A stretch of 64,000 nt of DNA from VAXT01 sp963850415 (GCA_963850415.1 CAWKLE010000004.1:248001-312000); one strand, 5' to 3'; shown: positions 50,742 to 60,215, numbered from the stretch's first letter. Program-made: numbers and translations. The notes: a model not told the origin generated them from the sequence alone.

Positions 50742-52949
50742 CTAGGGCCTGCCAACCGCCAGCTTGACCGGGAAGTTCCGGCGCTTGATCGTGCCGGGCC
50801 GCGGCGACTGGTTCACCACGCGGCCGCGCAACGAGCGGCGCGAGCGAACGCGTCGCACCCTGCCGACCGAGCAGCTCGCCTTCCGGATCTTCGTCTTCGC
50901 AGCGCCAAGACGCAGCCCGAGGACTCTCGGGACACGACAGCGGACCGGAGGAGGAGGCGGTGGAGGTGGCGGAGGTGGCGGAGGAGGAGGCGGTGGTGGA
51001 GGCGGAGGTGGAGGTGGCGGAGGCGGTGGTGGAGGCGGCGGTGGTGGAGGCGGAGGCGGTGGTGGAGGCGGTGGTGGAGGCGGCGGAGGCGGTGGTGGAG
51101 GCGGCGGAGGAGGAGGCGGAGGTGGTGGCGGAGGAGGAGGCGGAGGTGGTGGCGGAGGAGGAGGCGGAGGAGGAGGCGGAGGAGGCGGTTCACCGACGGT
51201 GATCGTCCCCGTCATCTGCGCGTGGATATTGCAGTGGTACGGATAAACGTCCGAGCTGCCGAACGTGAACGAGAACGATTCGCCTGGCGCCAGGAAGCCG
51301 GAGTCGAAGACGCCGGTGTCCGAGGTGGCCGTGTGCGTGATCTGGCCGTTGTTCGTCCAGCAGACCGTCGCTCCGACGGGGACGCCGATGTTCGCCGGGT
51401 CGAAGAAGTCGTCCCCGATCGAGATCTGGATCGAGCCCGAGGGGCAGCCGGGCGGCGGTGGAGGCGGCGGCGGTGGAGGAGGAGGCGGTGGCGGTGGCGG
51501 CGGAGGTGGAGGAGGCGGCGGTCCCCCCACTGCGGCAGCGACAGCGGCGAGCGCATCGAGCCTGCCCTCGCCCCAGGTGTTGTTGTTCTGCGTCGTGCCG
51601 CCACAGGCTCCCGCCATGTCGATCGCCGTCTGATTGAGGATCGCCTCCGTGCCCGAGATGTTCCGCCTCAGGCCCGGAACGGCCGACCAGATCAGGGCCA
51701 CGGTCGCGGACAGGTGAGGCGTGGCCATCGAGGTGCCGCTGAGGATCTGATAGCCCCCGCTGTTCCAGGACGAGCGCACGTTGACGCCCGGCGCGGCGAT
51801 GTTCGGCTTGATGATCCCGCCGATCGGGGACGGGCCCCGGCTCGAGCTGGACGCGATCACGTTGTTGATGTCGAACGATCCGACCGCGTAGCTCTCGGAG
51901 TAGCTCCCGGGCGACCAGACCGTTCCGCAGCCCGGTCCCGAGTTCCCGCTCGCGAACGACGGGAAGATCCCGGACGCGACCCAGGCCTGGACGATCGCCT
52001 GGTAGAAGGTGTCGCCCCCGTTGCCGTTGCCCCACGAGTTGCTGACGATGTCGGGTCGCAGGTTCGGCTGCGGGTTCTGGCCGTTGAGGTCGGTCGGCGC
52101 CACCATGAACTGGCCCGACGACAGGAGCGCGTTGGTCGAGCAGCTGTTGGTCTCGCAGCCCTTGGCCGCGATCCACGTCGCGTGCGGGGCGACGCCGATC
52201 TGGTCCGGGCCGGGGTCGCCGTCGTCGCCGACCATCGTGCCCATCGTGTGCGTGCCGTGGCCGTTGTTGTCGCACGGGGCCGCGCCCCCGCACACGGCAG
52301 AGGGGTCCCACCAGTTGTAGTTGTGGTCGAAGTTGCCGCCCCCGAGGTTGCCGCGGTACTTCGCGACGAGCGCGCCGTGGGTGTAGAGGACACCGGTGTC
52401 GACGTTGCCGACGACGATGTTCTCGCCGCGATCGTTGTACGTCGACCAGACCTGCGGTGCGTTGATCCGGTCGACGCCCCACTCCACGGTGCTCGGGGTC
52501 CGCTCCCGGGTGCCCCGGGCATCCGGCGGGATCTTGAAGACGACGTCCGGGATGATCCTGGCCACCTCCGGGCGCTCGGCGAGCGCCTGGAGAACCGTGC
52601 TGCCCCCCGTGACCTGAATCGCGTTCAGGATCCAGAAGGACTCGAACGGCACGTGCTCTTGCCTGAGGTAGGCCTTGAGCGACCGCTGCGTGCGGTTCGC
52701 GGTCGTCGTCAGCGTGTCGTAGACATAGCGCCCTCTCGGTGCCGGGCGCATCGAACGGGCCGGGCTCAGATTCGCCTGCTCACGGAGAACGACCCAGAAC
52801 GTCGTCTGGCCGTGAGCCGCGATCTGCCGGACGACCTTGGCGTCGACCGAGGCTCCGCTAGGCGGTGTCGTACGTCCGAAAGCAGACGTCCCCGCAGCGA
52901 GAGCACACACGAGCATGCCGGCGGCGACCGCCGTCACAATCCTGTACAT
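50742..52949 (-). CDS. Secreted subtilase (S8) with a cupredoxin domain and polyproline-PASTA C-terminus
   Basis: 735 residues from ATG at 52949, preceded by GGAGTGAG. Signal peptide 1-24; propeptide; S8 domain with Asp184, His231 (NGHGTHTMGT) and Ser407 (LSGTSMATPH). A 24-proline linker leads to a plastocyanin-like domain (IQISIGDDFFDPANI, then THTATSDTG and YPYHCNIHAQMTG). It keeps all four type-1 copper ligands: His, Cys, His and Met. An 81-proline stalk and PASTA domain end the protein. A copper domain on a wall-tethered protease is unusual. Confidence 0.93.
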   Translation of the reverse strand: MYRIVTAVAAGMLVCALAAGTSAFGRTTPPSGASVDAKVVRQIAAHGQTTFWVVLREQANLSPARSMRPAPRGRYVYDTLTTTANRTQRSLKAYLRQEHVPFESFWILNAIQVTGGSTVLQALAERPEVARIIPDVVFKIPPDARGTRERTPSTVEWGVDRINAPQVWSTYNDRGENIVVGNVDTGVLYTHGALVAKYRGNLGGGNFDHNYNWWDPSAVCGGAAPCDNNGHGTHTMGTMVGDDGDPGPDQIGVAPHATWIAAKGCETNSCSTNALLSSGQFMVAPTDLNGQNPQPNLRPDIVSNSWGNGNGGDTFYQAIVQAWVASGIFPSFASGNSGPGCGTVWSPGSYSESYAVGSFDINNVIASSSSRGPSPIGGIIKPNIAAPGVNVRSSWNSGGYQILSGTSMATPHLSATVALIWSAVPGLRRNISGTEAILNQTAIDMAGACGGTTQNNNTWGEGRLDALAAVAAAVGGPPPPPPPPPPPPPPPPPPPPPPPPGCPSGSIQISIGDDFFDPANIGVPVGATVCWTNNGQITHTATSDTGVFDSGFLAPGESFSFTFGSSDVYPYHCNIHAQMTGTITVGEPPPPPPPPPPPPPPPPPPPPPPPPPPPPPPPPPPPPPPPPPPPPPPPPPPPPPPPPPPPPPPPPPPPPPPPPPPPPPPPPPVRCRVPRVLGLRLGAAKTKIRKASCSVGRVRRVRSRRSLRGRVVNQSPRPGTIKRRNFPVKLAVGRP
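50946..51188. repeat. Polyproline stalk of 81 codons
   Basis: 243 nt of NGG triplets between the cupredoxin and PASTA domains; the longest of the five C-terminal stalks. A shorter run of 24 codons lies at 51450-51521. Confidence 0.9.
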
Positions 52950-53007
52950 CTCACTCCTTCCCCTCCCCTCTCATCGGCCCGGTTCCGGGCCGCCCTCTGC
53001 GCGCGCG

Positions 53008-53036
53008 ATGCTAGTTCAGAGTCGCCGCTCGGACAA
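53008..53036 (-). promoter_or_regulatory. Candidate promoter for the second subtilase
   Basis: Minus-strand TTGTCC (53036-53031) and TAGCAT (53013-53008) with a 17-nt spacer, about 58 nt before the ATG at 52949. The leader would contain a small GGCCCGG/CCGGGCC hairpin (52976-52991). Confidence 0.4.
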
Positions 53037-53058
53037 GACGACGGATTCCGGGGTCTGA

Positions 53059-55152
53059 CTAGCCGCGGCCGACGGCCAGCTTGACCGGGAAGTTCCGGCG
53101 CTTGATCGCGCCGGGCCGCGGTGACTGGTTGACGACACGGCCGCGCAGCGAACGCCTGGAACGAACGCGGCGGACGTTGCCGACCGAGCAGTGCGCCCTC
53201 CGGATCTTCGTCTTCGCAGCGCCCAGGCGCAGCCCGAGGACGCGCGGGACGCGACAGCGCACCGGAGGCGGAGGCGGAGGCGGCGGAGGCGGAGGCGGCG
53301 GAGGCGGCGGAGGTGGCGGAGGTGGAGGCGGTGGTGGCGGCGGAGGCGGAGGTGGAGGTGGAGGTGGAGGTGGAGGTGGAGGTGGCGGCGGTGGCGGTGG
53401 CGGTGGCGGTGGAGGTGGCGGCGGCGGCGGTGGCGGTGGCGGAGGCGGAGGTGGCGGCGGCCCGCCGCAGGTCGGGAACCTGAAGCTTCCGATGCGAGTC
53501 CGCCACGGATTGCCACCGGTCGTCTGGAGGTACTCGGTCGTGTACCAGAACGTGCAATCGTCGACGGGGTCGGTCGTCATCATCGAGTAGTCGCCCCAGC
53601 GGCTCGCCGTACCCGTCTGGGAGCCTGACCCGTTGAACATGCGCGCCTCGCCCTGACCGAGCGTGTTGGGCGGATCCCCGGCCAGCCGGCCGGCGTACGC
53701 GATGCTCGGATACGTGTCGGTCCCGTTGCCGATCGAGTAGCCGACGGCGAGGTTCCCGTCCTTGTCCATGGCCGCGGAGCCCATCCAGCGGTAGAGGCCG
53801 TCGCTCGGGCCGAACGTGCCCTGGTTCTGGATCCCCCAGGAACCGGTCGTCTTGCGGAGCTCGTACCAGCGGACGCCCGCGCGGTTGCCGGACGGCGCAT
53901 CGGCGTCGACGGTGTGATCCCAGGCCAGCGCCTGGAAGCTGCCGAAGTTCCGGTAGGCGGCGCGGTACATCGGCCGGTTCGGAAGCGCGTCGACCTTGAC
54001 CGACGTGCCCGGCTGCGGGATGCAGGTGCGGCCGCCACCGCAGCCGACGTCCTGGTCGAACGCGGCCACCGGGAGGTCGCCCTCGTGGGTGAGCGTGATC
54101 GACGGGCTCCCGCCCCACGTCATCGTCGCGTTCCAGATCACGATCCGGTCGGACGGGAAGCCGGCGCCATCGTCCTCGTCGGTGACGATCGGCTGCGGCG
54201 TCCCGTCGGGCGGCGCCACGGGCCCGTCGGCGTCGGCCGGCAGGATCCGCGGCAGCGCCGGATCGAGCGAGACCATGTCCTGGTACACGAAGCGGGCGGT
54301 CTGGCAGGCGATCATCTTGTCGCGCTCGAAGCCCCAGACTCCCTGGCCGCCGGTCGAGTTGAACTGCGGCGCGGTCATCGTGTACGAGTTCTGAGCCGGC
54401 CAGATGCCGAACTTCGGATAGTCGTTGAACTTCGTCTGGTGCACGAGGAACTCGTACGCGCACCAGCTCCCGGTCGGGTCGCTCGAATTCGAGACGGCGA
54501 TGCACTGGTAGAACGGGCCCTGGCTCGTGCTGTTGAAGGCGAACTGCGAAACCATCCAGCGCTGCGCGAACTGGTCGTAGAGGACGATCGGGTCGCCGTT
54601 GTTGTGCGAGCCGCAGAACGGCGTGCCCGTGAAGATCGTGTTGCCCGGGGTCGGGGGCACGACCTGGGTGCCCGCCTTCGTGTAGACGGCGTAGTGGGCG
54701 TTGACCCACTCCATGTAGTGGTTGGGGCCGACGTCGCCTTCGGTGTCGGGCGGATAGCACCCGCAGAGGTTGGAGATGCCGTCGAAGGTCAGGTCCGGGC
54801 TCGGCATCCGGTTCTTCGGCGCCGCCCGCTGGACGACCGTGTCGCGCGTGCTGCTGCCGGGCCGCCGCGCCGGGTAGCTCTCGAAGTCGGTCTCCGGGAC
54901 CGGCCCGTACTTCGCGTGCCTCGCCTTCAGCGTCCGGAGCGGAGGAATGCGCACCGGTTGGGCGATGCCGACCATGTGGGTCGGTGAGGCCTTGACGCTC
55001 GAGGCCGGAGCACCGAGGGCAGGCGCGTCGGGCGAGCCGTTGGCCGCGGCGGCAGGCTCGTTGTTCGCGCTCCTGGTCGCAGCGAACACGACGGCAGCCA
55101 CGAACAGCCCCGTGGCCAGCACAAGCGCAAGCCGGACGTACCCTCCCCTCAC
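53059..55152 (-). CDS. Secreted polyproline-PASTA protein, possible beta-propeller family (copy 2)
   Basis: 697 residues, paralogous to copy 1 over its N-terminal domain: CGCYPPDTEGDVG, GDPIVLYDQFAQRWMVSQ, NDYPKFGIWPAQNSYTMT and SRWGDYSMMTTDPVDDCTFWY. The sandwich domain of copy 1 is missing; a 66-proline stalk leads straight to the PASTA domain. The N-terminus (GTG, RGGYVRLALVLATGLFV) is a signal or anchor helix. Confidence 0.85.
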   Translation of the reverse strand: MRGGYVRLALVLATGLFVAAVVFAATRSANNEPAAAANGSPDAPALGAPASSVKASPTHMVGIAQPVRIPPLRTLKARHAKYGPVPETDFESYPARRPGSSTRDTVVQRAAPKNRMPSPDLTFDGISNLCGCYPPDTEGDVGPNHYMEWVNAHYAVYTKAGTQVVPPTPGNTIFTGTPFCGSHNNGDPIVLYDQFAQRWMVSQFAFNSTSQGPFYQCIAVSNSSDPTGSWCAYEFLVHQTKFNDYPKFGIWPAQNSYTMTAPQFNSTGGQGVWGFERDKMIACQTARFVYQDMVSLDPALPRILPADADGPVAPPDGTPQPIVTDEDDGAGFPSDRIVIWNATMTWGGSPSITLTHEGDLPVAAFDQDVGCGGGRTCIPQPGTSVKVDALPNRPMYRAAYRNFGSFQALAWDHTVDADAPSGNRAGVRWYELRKTTGSWGIQNQGTFGPSDGLYRWMGSAAMDKDGNLAVGYSIGNGTDTYPSIAYAGRLAGDPPNTLGQGEARMFNGSGSQTGTASRWGDYSMMTTDPVDDCTFWYTTEYLQTTGGNPWRTRIGSFRFPTCGGPPPPPPPPPPPPPPPPPPPPPPPPPPPPPPPPPPPPPPPPPPPPPPPPPPPPPPPPPPPPPPPPPPVRCRVPRVLGLRLGAAKTKIRRAHCSVGNVRRVRSRRSLRGRVVNQSPRPGAIKRRNFPVKLAVGRG
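53263..53460. repeat. Polyproline stalk of 66 codons
   Basis: 198 nt of NGG triplets between the body and PASTA domain of the copy 2 protein. Confidence 0.9.
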
Positions 55153-55160
55153 GAACCTGA

Positions 55161-55188
55161 TTGTTACAGGCTCCTAGGAGATTTTCAA
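55161..55188 (-). promoter_or_regulatory. Candidate promoter for the copy 2 secreted protein
   Basis: Minus-strand TTGAAA (55188-55183) and TAACAA (55166-55161) with a 16-nt spacer, 8 nt before the GTG at 55152; a near-leaderless start as in two neighbours. Confidence 0.42.
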
Positions 55189-55213
55189 AGAATCCGGGTT
55201 CGTGCCGGGCCGG

Positions 55214-57329
55214 CTAGCCGCGGCCGACCGCGAGCTTGACCGGGAAGTTCCGGCGCTTGATCGTGCCGGGCCGCGGCGACTGGTTCACGACACGGCCGCG
55301 CAGCGAGCGCCTGGAGCGAACGCGGCGCACCTGGCCGACCGAGCAGTTGGCCCGGCGGATCTTCGTCTTCGCAGCTCCGAGGCGCAGTCCGAGGACTCTC
55401 GGGACGCGACAGCGGACCGGAGGCGGTGGCGGTGGCGGTGGCGGTGGTGGTGGCGGTGGTGGCGGCGGCGGCGGTGGCGGCGGTGGCGGCGGAGGCGGTG
55501 GTGGTGGTGGTGGTGGAGGAGGCGGAGGAGGCGGAGGCGGAGGCGGCGGTGGCGGCGGAGGCGGAGGCGGCGGTGGCGGAGGTGGCGGCCCACCGCAGGA
55601 CGGGAACTTGAAGCTCCCGATCCGCGTCTTCCACGCGCTACCGGTCGTGGCCATGTACTCGCTCGTGAACCAGAACGTGCAGTCGTCGGCCGGGTCGGTC
55701 GCGAGCATCGAGTAGTCGCCCCAGCGGTTGATGCCCGTCTGCGAGCCCGTGCCGGCGATGAGCGTCGACTCACCCTGCGACAGCTCCCCGAGCGGATCGG
55801 TCGCGAGCCGACCGGCGTAGCGAACGCTCGGGTAGTTCGGCGCGGTCGAATTGCTCGTCGAGAACCCGACAGCCATGTTGCCGTCGTGGTCCATCGCGGC
55901 CGAGCCCATCCAGCGGTTGACCGTCGTGTCCGGCTCATACGTGCTCTGCTGGTAGATCGACCAGTTCCCGGTCGTCTTCCGGAGCTCGTACCAGCGCACG
56001 CCCGCGAGGTCGGCGCCGTTGGTGTCCACCGAATGGTTGACCACGAGCGCCTGGTGGTCGCCGAAGTTCCGGTACGCCATCCGGTACATCAGGCGGTCGT
56101 TGAGCGTGTCGAGCTTCTGCGACGTGCCGGGCTGCGGGACGCAGGCCGCGAAGTTGCAGAGGTTGCCGTCGAACGGCGCCGTCGGGAGCGGCCCTTCGTG
56201 CGAAACGTTGATCGTGCCGCCCCCCGACCAGTCGACGGTCGCGTTCCAGACATCGAGCCGGTCCTGCGGGAAGTGCGCCGGATCCCACTCTTGCGCGTCG
56301 ACCTCGATCAGCGGCGCAGGCGCGTTATCGGGCGGCGGCGTCGTGCCGTCGGCGTCGGCCGGGAGCATGCCGCCCCAGAGGTTCGGTTCGACCGTGAACA
56401 TGTCCTTGTAGAGCATCCGCGCACTGCCGCAGCCGCTCATCATCGCGTCGCGCTCGAGCGCGAAGACGCCGACGCCGGCCCACCCGTCGCCTGGCTCGGC
56501 GAACTGGTTGACCGTGATCATGTACGCATGCTGGGCCGGCCAGACGCCGAACTTCGGGTAGTCGTTGAGCTTGTGACTGCAGGGCGACGAACTGGTAGGC
56601 GCACCAGGTGCCCGTCGGGTCGTCCGTCGACGAGTAGGCGACGCACTGGTAGTACGGCCCGGGGCCCGGATAGTTCGGATATGCGAGCTGGGACGCGATC
56701 CAGCGATGCGCAAACTGGTCGTAGACGACGATCGGGTCGCCACCGTTCCCGGACGGGGTTCCGCACACGTTCTGGCCGGTGAAGAGCTGGTACCCGGGCG
56801 TGGCCGGCGTCGCGGGCGTCCCGTCGCGATGGTAGATGCGGAACTGGAGGTTGACCCACTGCATGTAGTAGTTGGGCCCGATGTCGCCCTCGGTGTCCGG
56901 CGGTGAGGCGCCGTTTGCGCCCACGCCTTCGAAGTTCGCGATCGGTGCCGGCATCTGGTTCTTCGGAGCGCTGCGCTGGACGAGCGCGCTGCCCTGATGT
57001 CGGTCCTGCAGCACGGAACTCTCACCACGTGTGTGCTCGGCCACCTTGTTGAACATCGTGTTCCAGTGGCCCGGCTTGGGCTTCATGCTCCGGACTGCAG
57101 GCGTCAGCACGCCATGCGCGACCTGGACGGTCGGCACGGCAGAGGAACTGGGACGGGAGCTTTGCGAAACGGGCGCGCCGGCTGCCACAGCCCGCCGAAC
57201 GTGCAGCTGCGACGACTTGCTGTCAGACGAGCCGCCGAGGACGGCGAGGCCGACGCCGATCCCCCCGATGAGGACCGCGCAAAAGACGGCGAGCCCGAAA
57301 CGCATGCGACCAGATGTCCTCCCCCCCAT
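55214..57329 (-). CDS. Secreted polyproline-PASTA protein, possible beta-propeller family (copy 3), one frameshift
   Basis: About 705 residues from ATG at 57329 (57305 is an alternative, with GGGGGGAGG upstream). Signal helix FGLAVFCAVLIGGIGVGLAVL, then the paralogous domain: PPDTEGDIG, GDPIVVYDQFAHRWIASQ, NDYPKFGVWPAQHAYMIT and NRWGDYSMLATDPADDCTFWF. At 56576 one extra base breaks the frame; removing it restores FVALQHKLNDYP, equal in length to FEVHQTKFNDYP and FLVHQTKFNDYP of the paralogues. A 57-proline stalk and PASTA domain close the protein. Most likely a sequence error. Confidence 0.8.
55418..55588. repeat. Polyproline stalk of 57 codons
   Basis: 171 nt of NGG triplets before the PASTA domain of the copy 3 protein. 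Confidence 0.9.
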
Positions 57330-57438
57330 GATCCGAGGCGGAGTTCTATCAGCTTTGATCTTGGATCGCATATGGCAACTGTCGGCAGAAGCTCCGACAC
57401 GGTTTAGGGCCCACCCCTCACCTGAGTAGTGTCCCGCC

Positions 57439-58374
57439 GTGAGCCTCGTCGTCCAGGTGATCGTGACCGGCCTCGCGGCCGGGGGCGTGTACGGGATCTT
57501 CGCGGTCGGCTACTCGCTGATCTACCGGCTGACCGGGGTCGTCTACTTCGCGTTCGGCGACCTCGTCGCGTTCGGCGTCTTCACGACGCTCCTCGTCGCC
57601 GCGGGCACGGGGCCGGTGAGCCAGACGAGCCTCGGCCTCGGCCGCTTCCTGTTCGCGCTCGCCGTCGGGCTCGTGCTCTGCATCGGCGTCGGAGCGGCGA
57701 CGTACGTCCTCTTCATCGAGCCGTACCTGCTGCGCGGGTCGACGGTCGGGTGGGTCGCCTCGACGCTCGCGATCGCGTTCGCGCTCCGCGGCATGATCGG
57801 AGCCGTTTTCACGCGCCCGGCGTACGTCTTCCCCGACCCGTTCCACTTCGAGAACGTCGGCCGGAACGGGGTCGTCTCGATCGCCGGCGCCAGCGTCCAG
57901 GTGCGGTCGTTCTTCGTGATCGGGCTCGCCGCTGCCCTCGCCGGGCTCGCCGCGTGGACGCTCGAGCGGACGCGGCGCGGGCGAGCGCTGCAGGCGATCT
58001 CGTCCGATCCCGAGGCCGCTCGGTTCGTCGGGCTTCCGGTCGAGACCCTGGTCGCGCTCGCGTTCGGGCTCGTCGGCGGGCTGGCCGCCCTCGCCGCGGT
58101 CGCGGCCGCACCCTCCGCCCCGTTCACGGTCGACTCGGGAGCACTGCTCGGGTTGAAGGGCCTCGTTGCGGCGCTGATCGTCCGCTTCGGGTCGCCGTGG
58201 GCCGCGTTCGCGGCGGGACTCGGGGTCGGCCTCGCCGAGGCGGCGATCGACAACCTGCGGATCGGCGGCTTCGGCCTCGGGCCGCAGTACGGGGAGCTGA
58301 TCCCGCTCGGGATCGCCCTCGGCGTGATCGCGTACCGGTCCCTGCGCGCCGAGCCGGTCGCGAGCGCGGCATGA
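57439..58374 (+). CDS. livH: Branched-chain amino-acid-type ABC permease LivH
   Basis: 311 residues from GTG at 57439, with about eight helices. LivH signatures: VTGLAAGGVYGIFAVGYSLIYRLTG at the N-terminus, split over helices 1-2, and GRALQAISSDPEAARFVGLPVE, the cytoplasmic loop that contacts the ATPase. First gene of a four-gene operon. Confidence 0.9.
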   Translation: MSLVVQVIVTGLAAGGVYGIFAVGYSLIYRLTGVVYFAFGDLVAFGVFTTLLVAAGTGPVSQTSLGLGRFLFALAVGLVLCIGVGAATYVLFIEPYLLRGSTVGWVASTLAIAFALRGMIGAVFTRPAYVFPDPFHFENVGRNGVVSIAGASVQVRSFFVIGLAAALAGLAAWTLERTRRGRALQAISSDPEAARFVGLPVETLVALAFGLVGGLAALAAVAAAPSAPFTVDSGALLGLKGLVAALIVRFGSPWAAFAAGLGVGLAEAAIDNLRIGGFGLGPQYGELIPLGIALGVIAYRSLRAEPVASAA

Positions 58375-60215
58375 ACGCCGCCTCGGGGCTCGGCCAGACC
58401 CGTGCGGAGCTGTCCGCGGTCGTGCACGACGCCCGCGCGGCGTGGAGCTGGACGACGACGCTCTGGCTGCTCGCGTTCCTGGCCGCACTCGTCGCCCCCG
58501 CGGTGCTTCCGCTCTCGGGCCGGATGCCCGACCTGGCCGAGTTCGTCTACCTCGCGCTCGCCGCGGTCGGGCTCGCGTACGCGGTCGGGCTCGCGGGCAT
58601 CCCCTCGCTCGGCCAGGGCGCGTTCCTCGGGATCGGCGCCTTCTCGGAGGCCCTCCTGCGGACGAAGGCCGGCTGGCCGCTCCTCCCCTCGCTCGTCGCC
58701 GCTGTTGCGATCACGACGGTCGTCGGCGTGCTGACGGGGCTCGCGACCGGACGGCTGCGTAGCGCCTTCGTCGCCGTCAGCACCTGGATCCTGAGTTGGA
58801 TCCTGCTACTCCTGCTGACCTCCTTCCCGGGGCTCTCGGGAGGAGCGCAGGGCGTCGTCCTCCCCGAGGCCACAGTGTTCGGGCGGACGGTGACTCCGAC
58901 CGCGCACTACGTGCTCGGGGTCACGCTCCTCGCGCTCGCCGTCCTCGCTTTGGCCGTGATCGCCCCGCGGGCGCCGGGGCTCGGCCTCGCCGCCGCCAGG
59001 GATCAGCGTCGCGCGGCGGCGGGGCTCGGCGTCCCGGTCGCGCGCGCACGGCTGGGCGTCTTCACCGCCTCGGCCGTGATCGCGGGAGTCGCGGGCGCGC
59101 TCGGAGTGGAGCTCGTCCAGGTCGCGGACGCGTCGTCGTACGGACCGGGCGTCTCGTTCAAGCTCTTCGTGGCGGTGATCCTCGGCGGTGCGCGGCTCCC
59201 GCTCGGGCCGATCGTCGGGCTGCTCGTGATCAGCGCGTTCTCGAACGCCGCCGAGCAGATCGGCGGCCTCCGGGGCCTCCCGCCCGGGCGGCTCGAGGAG
59301 ATGCTCACCGGCTACGGGATGCTGCTCGTCCTCGGCCTCGGCGGCGCGGGGCTGCTCCCGGCGGCGCGCGGCTGGTGGCGAGCGCGGATTCCGCCGAGGC
59401 ACGTTCCGAGACCGAGCCCGCCTGCGCGTGAGCTGCCTCGCGTCGAGGCGCCCGAGCCGCTGCGGGCGCGCGGCCTCACGAAGAGCTTCGGCAGCCTCGT
59501 CGCCCTCGACCGCGTCGACCTCGAGGTCGCGCCCGGACGGGTGCACGCGCTGATCGGGCCGAACGGCAGCGGGAAGACGACGGCGCTCAAGGCGCTCGTC
59601 GGCGAGCTCGTCCCCGAGGAAGGAACCGTCCGCGTCAACGGTACCGAGCTGGCCGGGCCCCCGCGTGCGCGCGTGCTCCAGGGAGTCGTCGGCACGCAGC
59701 AGGCGACGGCCGTCTTCCCCGAGCTGACCGCGCTCCAGAACGCGCTCGTCGGTGCAGGTCTTCGCCTCGAGCACGACGGCCCGTTCCGAACGGTGTTCCG
59801 GACGCCCAAGGCGCGTGCGGACGAGCGGCTCGCCGAGCAGAAGGCGCTCGGCTCACTCGAGCTCGTCGGCCTGCACGACCCCGATCGCCCGGCGTCGGAG
59901 CTGACCGCCCACGAGCAGCGCCTGCTCATGCTCGCCTCCGCCCTCGCGACCGAGCCCCGCGTCCTGCTCCTGGACGAGCCTGCGGCGGGCGGGTCGGCCG
60001 CCGAGCTCGACCGCCTGGCGGTGCTCCTGCACGAGCTACGGGACAGCGGCCTCGCGCTGCTCGTGATCGAGCACAACCTCCGCTTCGTCCGGCGCGTCGC
60101 CGACGAGGTGACGGTTCTCGAGGCAGGCCGTCGGATCGCGTCAGGCACACTTGCGCAGGTCGCCTCCGACGACGCAGTGAAGATGGCCTACCTGGGACGA
60201 CAGAAGCTTTCGTGA
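58371..60215 (+). CDS. livM-livG: Fused LivM permease and LivG ATPase
   Basis: 614 residues from ATG at 58371 (ATGA overlap with livH). Residues 1-350 are LivM, with about nine helices and the typical AGIPSLGQGAFLGIGAF and AARDQRRAAAGLGVPVARARL. Residues 370-614 are an ABC ATPase with Walker A GPNGSGKTT and Walker B RVLLLDEPAAGGSAAE. The signature region reads ELTAHEQRLLMLASALA, so the usual Leu-Ser-x-Gly-Gln is degenerate. No LivF follows. Unless a second ATPase lies elsewhere, the protein would form a homodimer with two poor signature motifs. Confidence 0.9.
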   Translation: MNAASGLGQTRAELSAVVHDARAAWSWTTTLWLLAFLAALVAPAVLPLSGRMPDLAEFVYLALAAVGLAYAVGLAGIPSLGQGAFLGIGAFSEALLRTKAGWPLLPSLVAAVAITTVVGVLTGLATGRLRSAFVAVSTWILSWILLLLLTSFPGLSGGAQGVVLPEATVFGRTVTPTAHYVLGVTLLALAVLALAVIAPRAPGLGLAAARDQRRAAAGLGVPVARARLGVFTASAVIAGVAGALGVELVQVADASSYGPGVSFKLFVAVILGGARLPLGPIVGLLVISAFSNAAEQIGGLRGLPPGRLEEMLTGYGMLLVLGLGGAGLLPAARGWWRARIPPRHVPRPSPPARELPRVEAPEPLRARGLTKSFGSLVALDRVDLEVAPGRVHALIGPNGSGKTTALKALVGELVPEEGTVRVNGTELAGPPRARVLQGVVGTQQATAVFPELTALQNALVGAGLRLEHDGPFRTVFRTPKARADERLAEQKALGSLELVGLHDPDRPASELTAHEQRLLMLASALATEPRVLLLDEPAAGGSAAELDRLAVLLHELRDSGLALLVIEHNLRFVRRVADEVTVLEAGRRIASGTLAQVASDDAVKMAYLGRQKLS

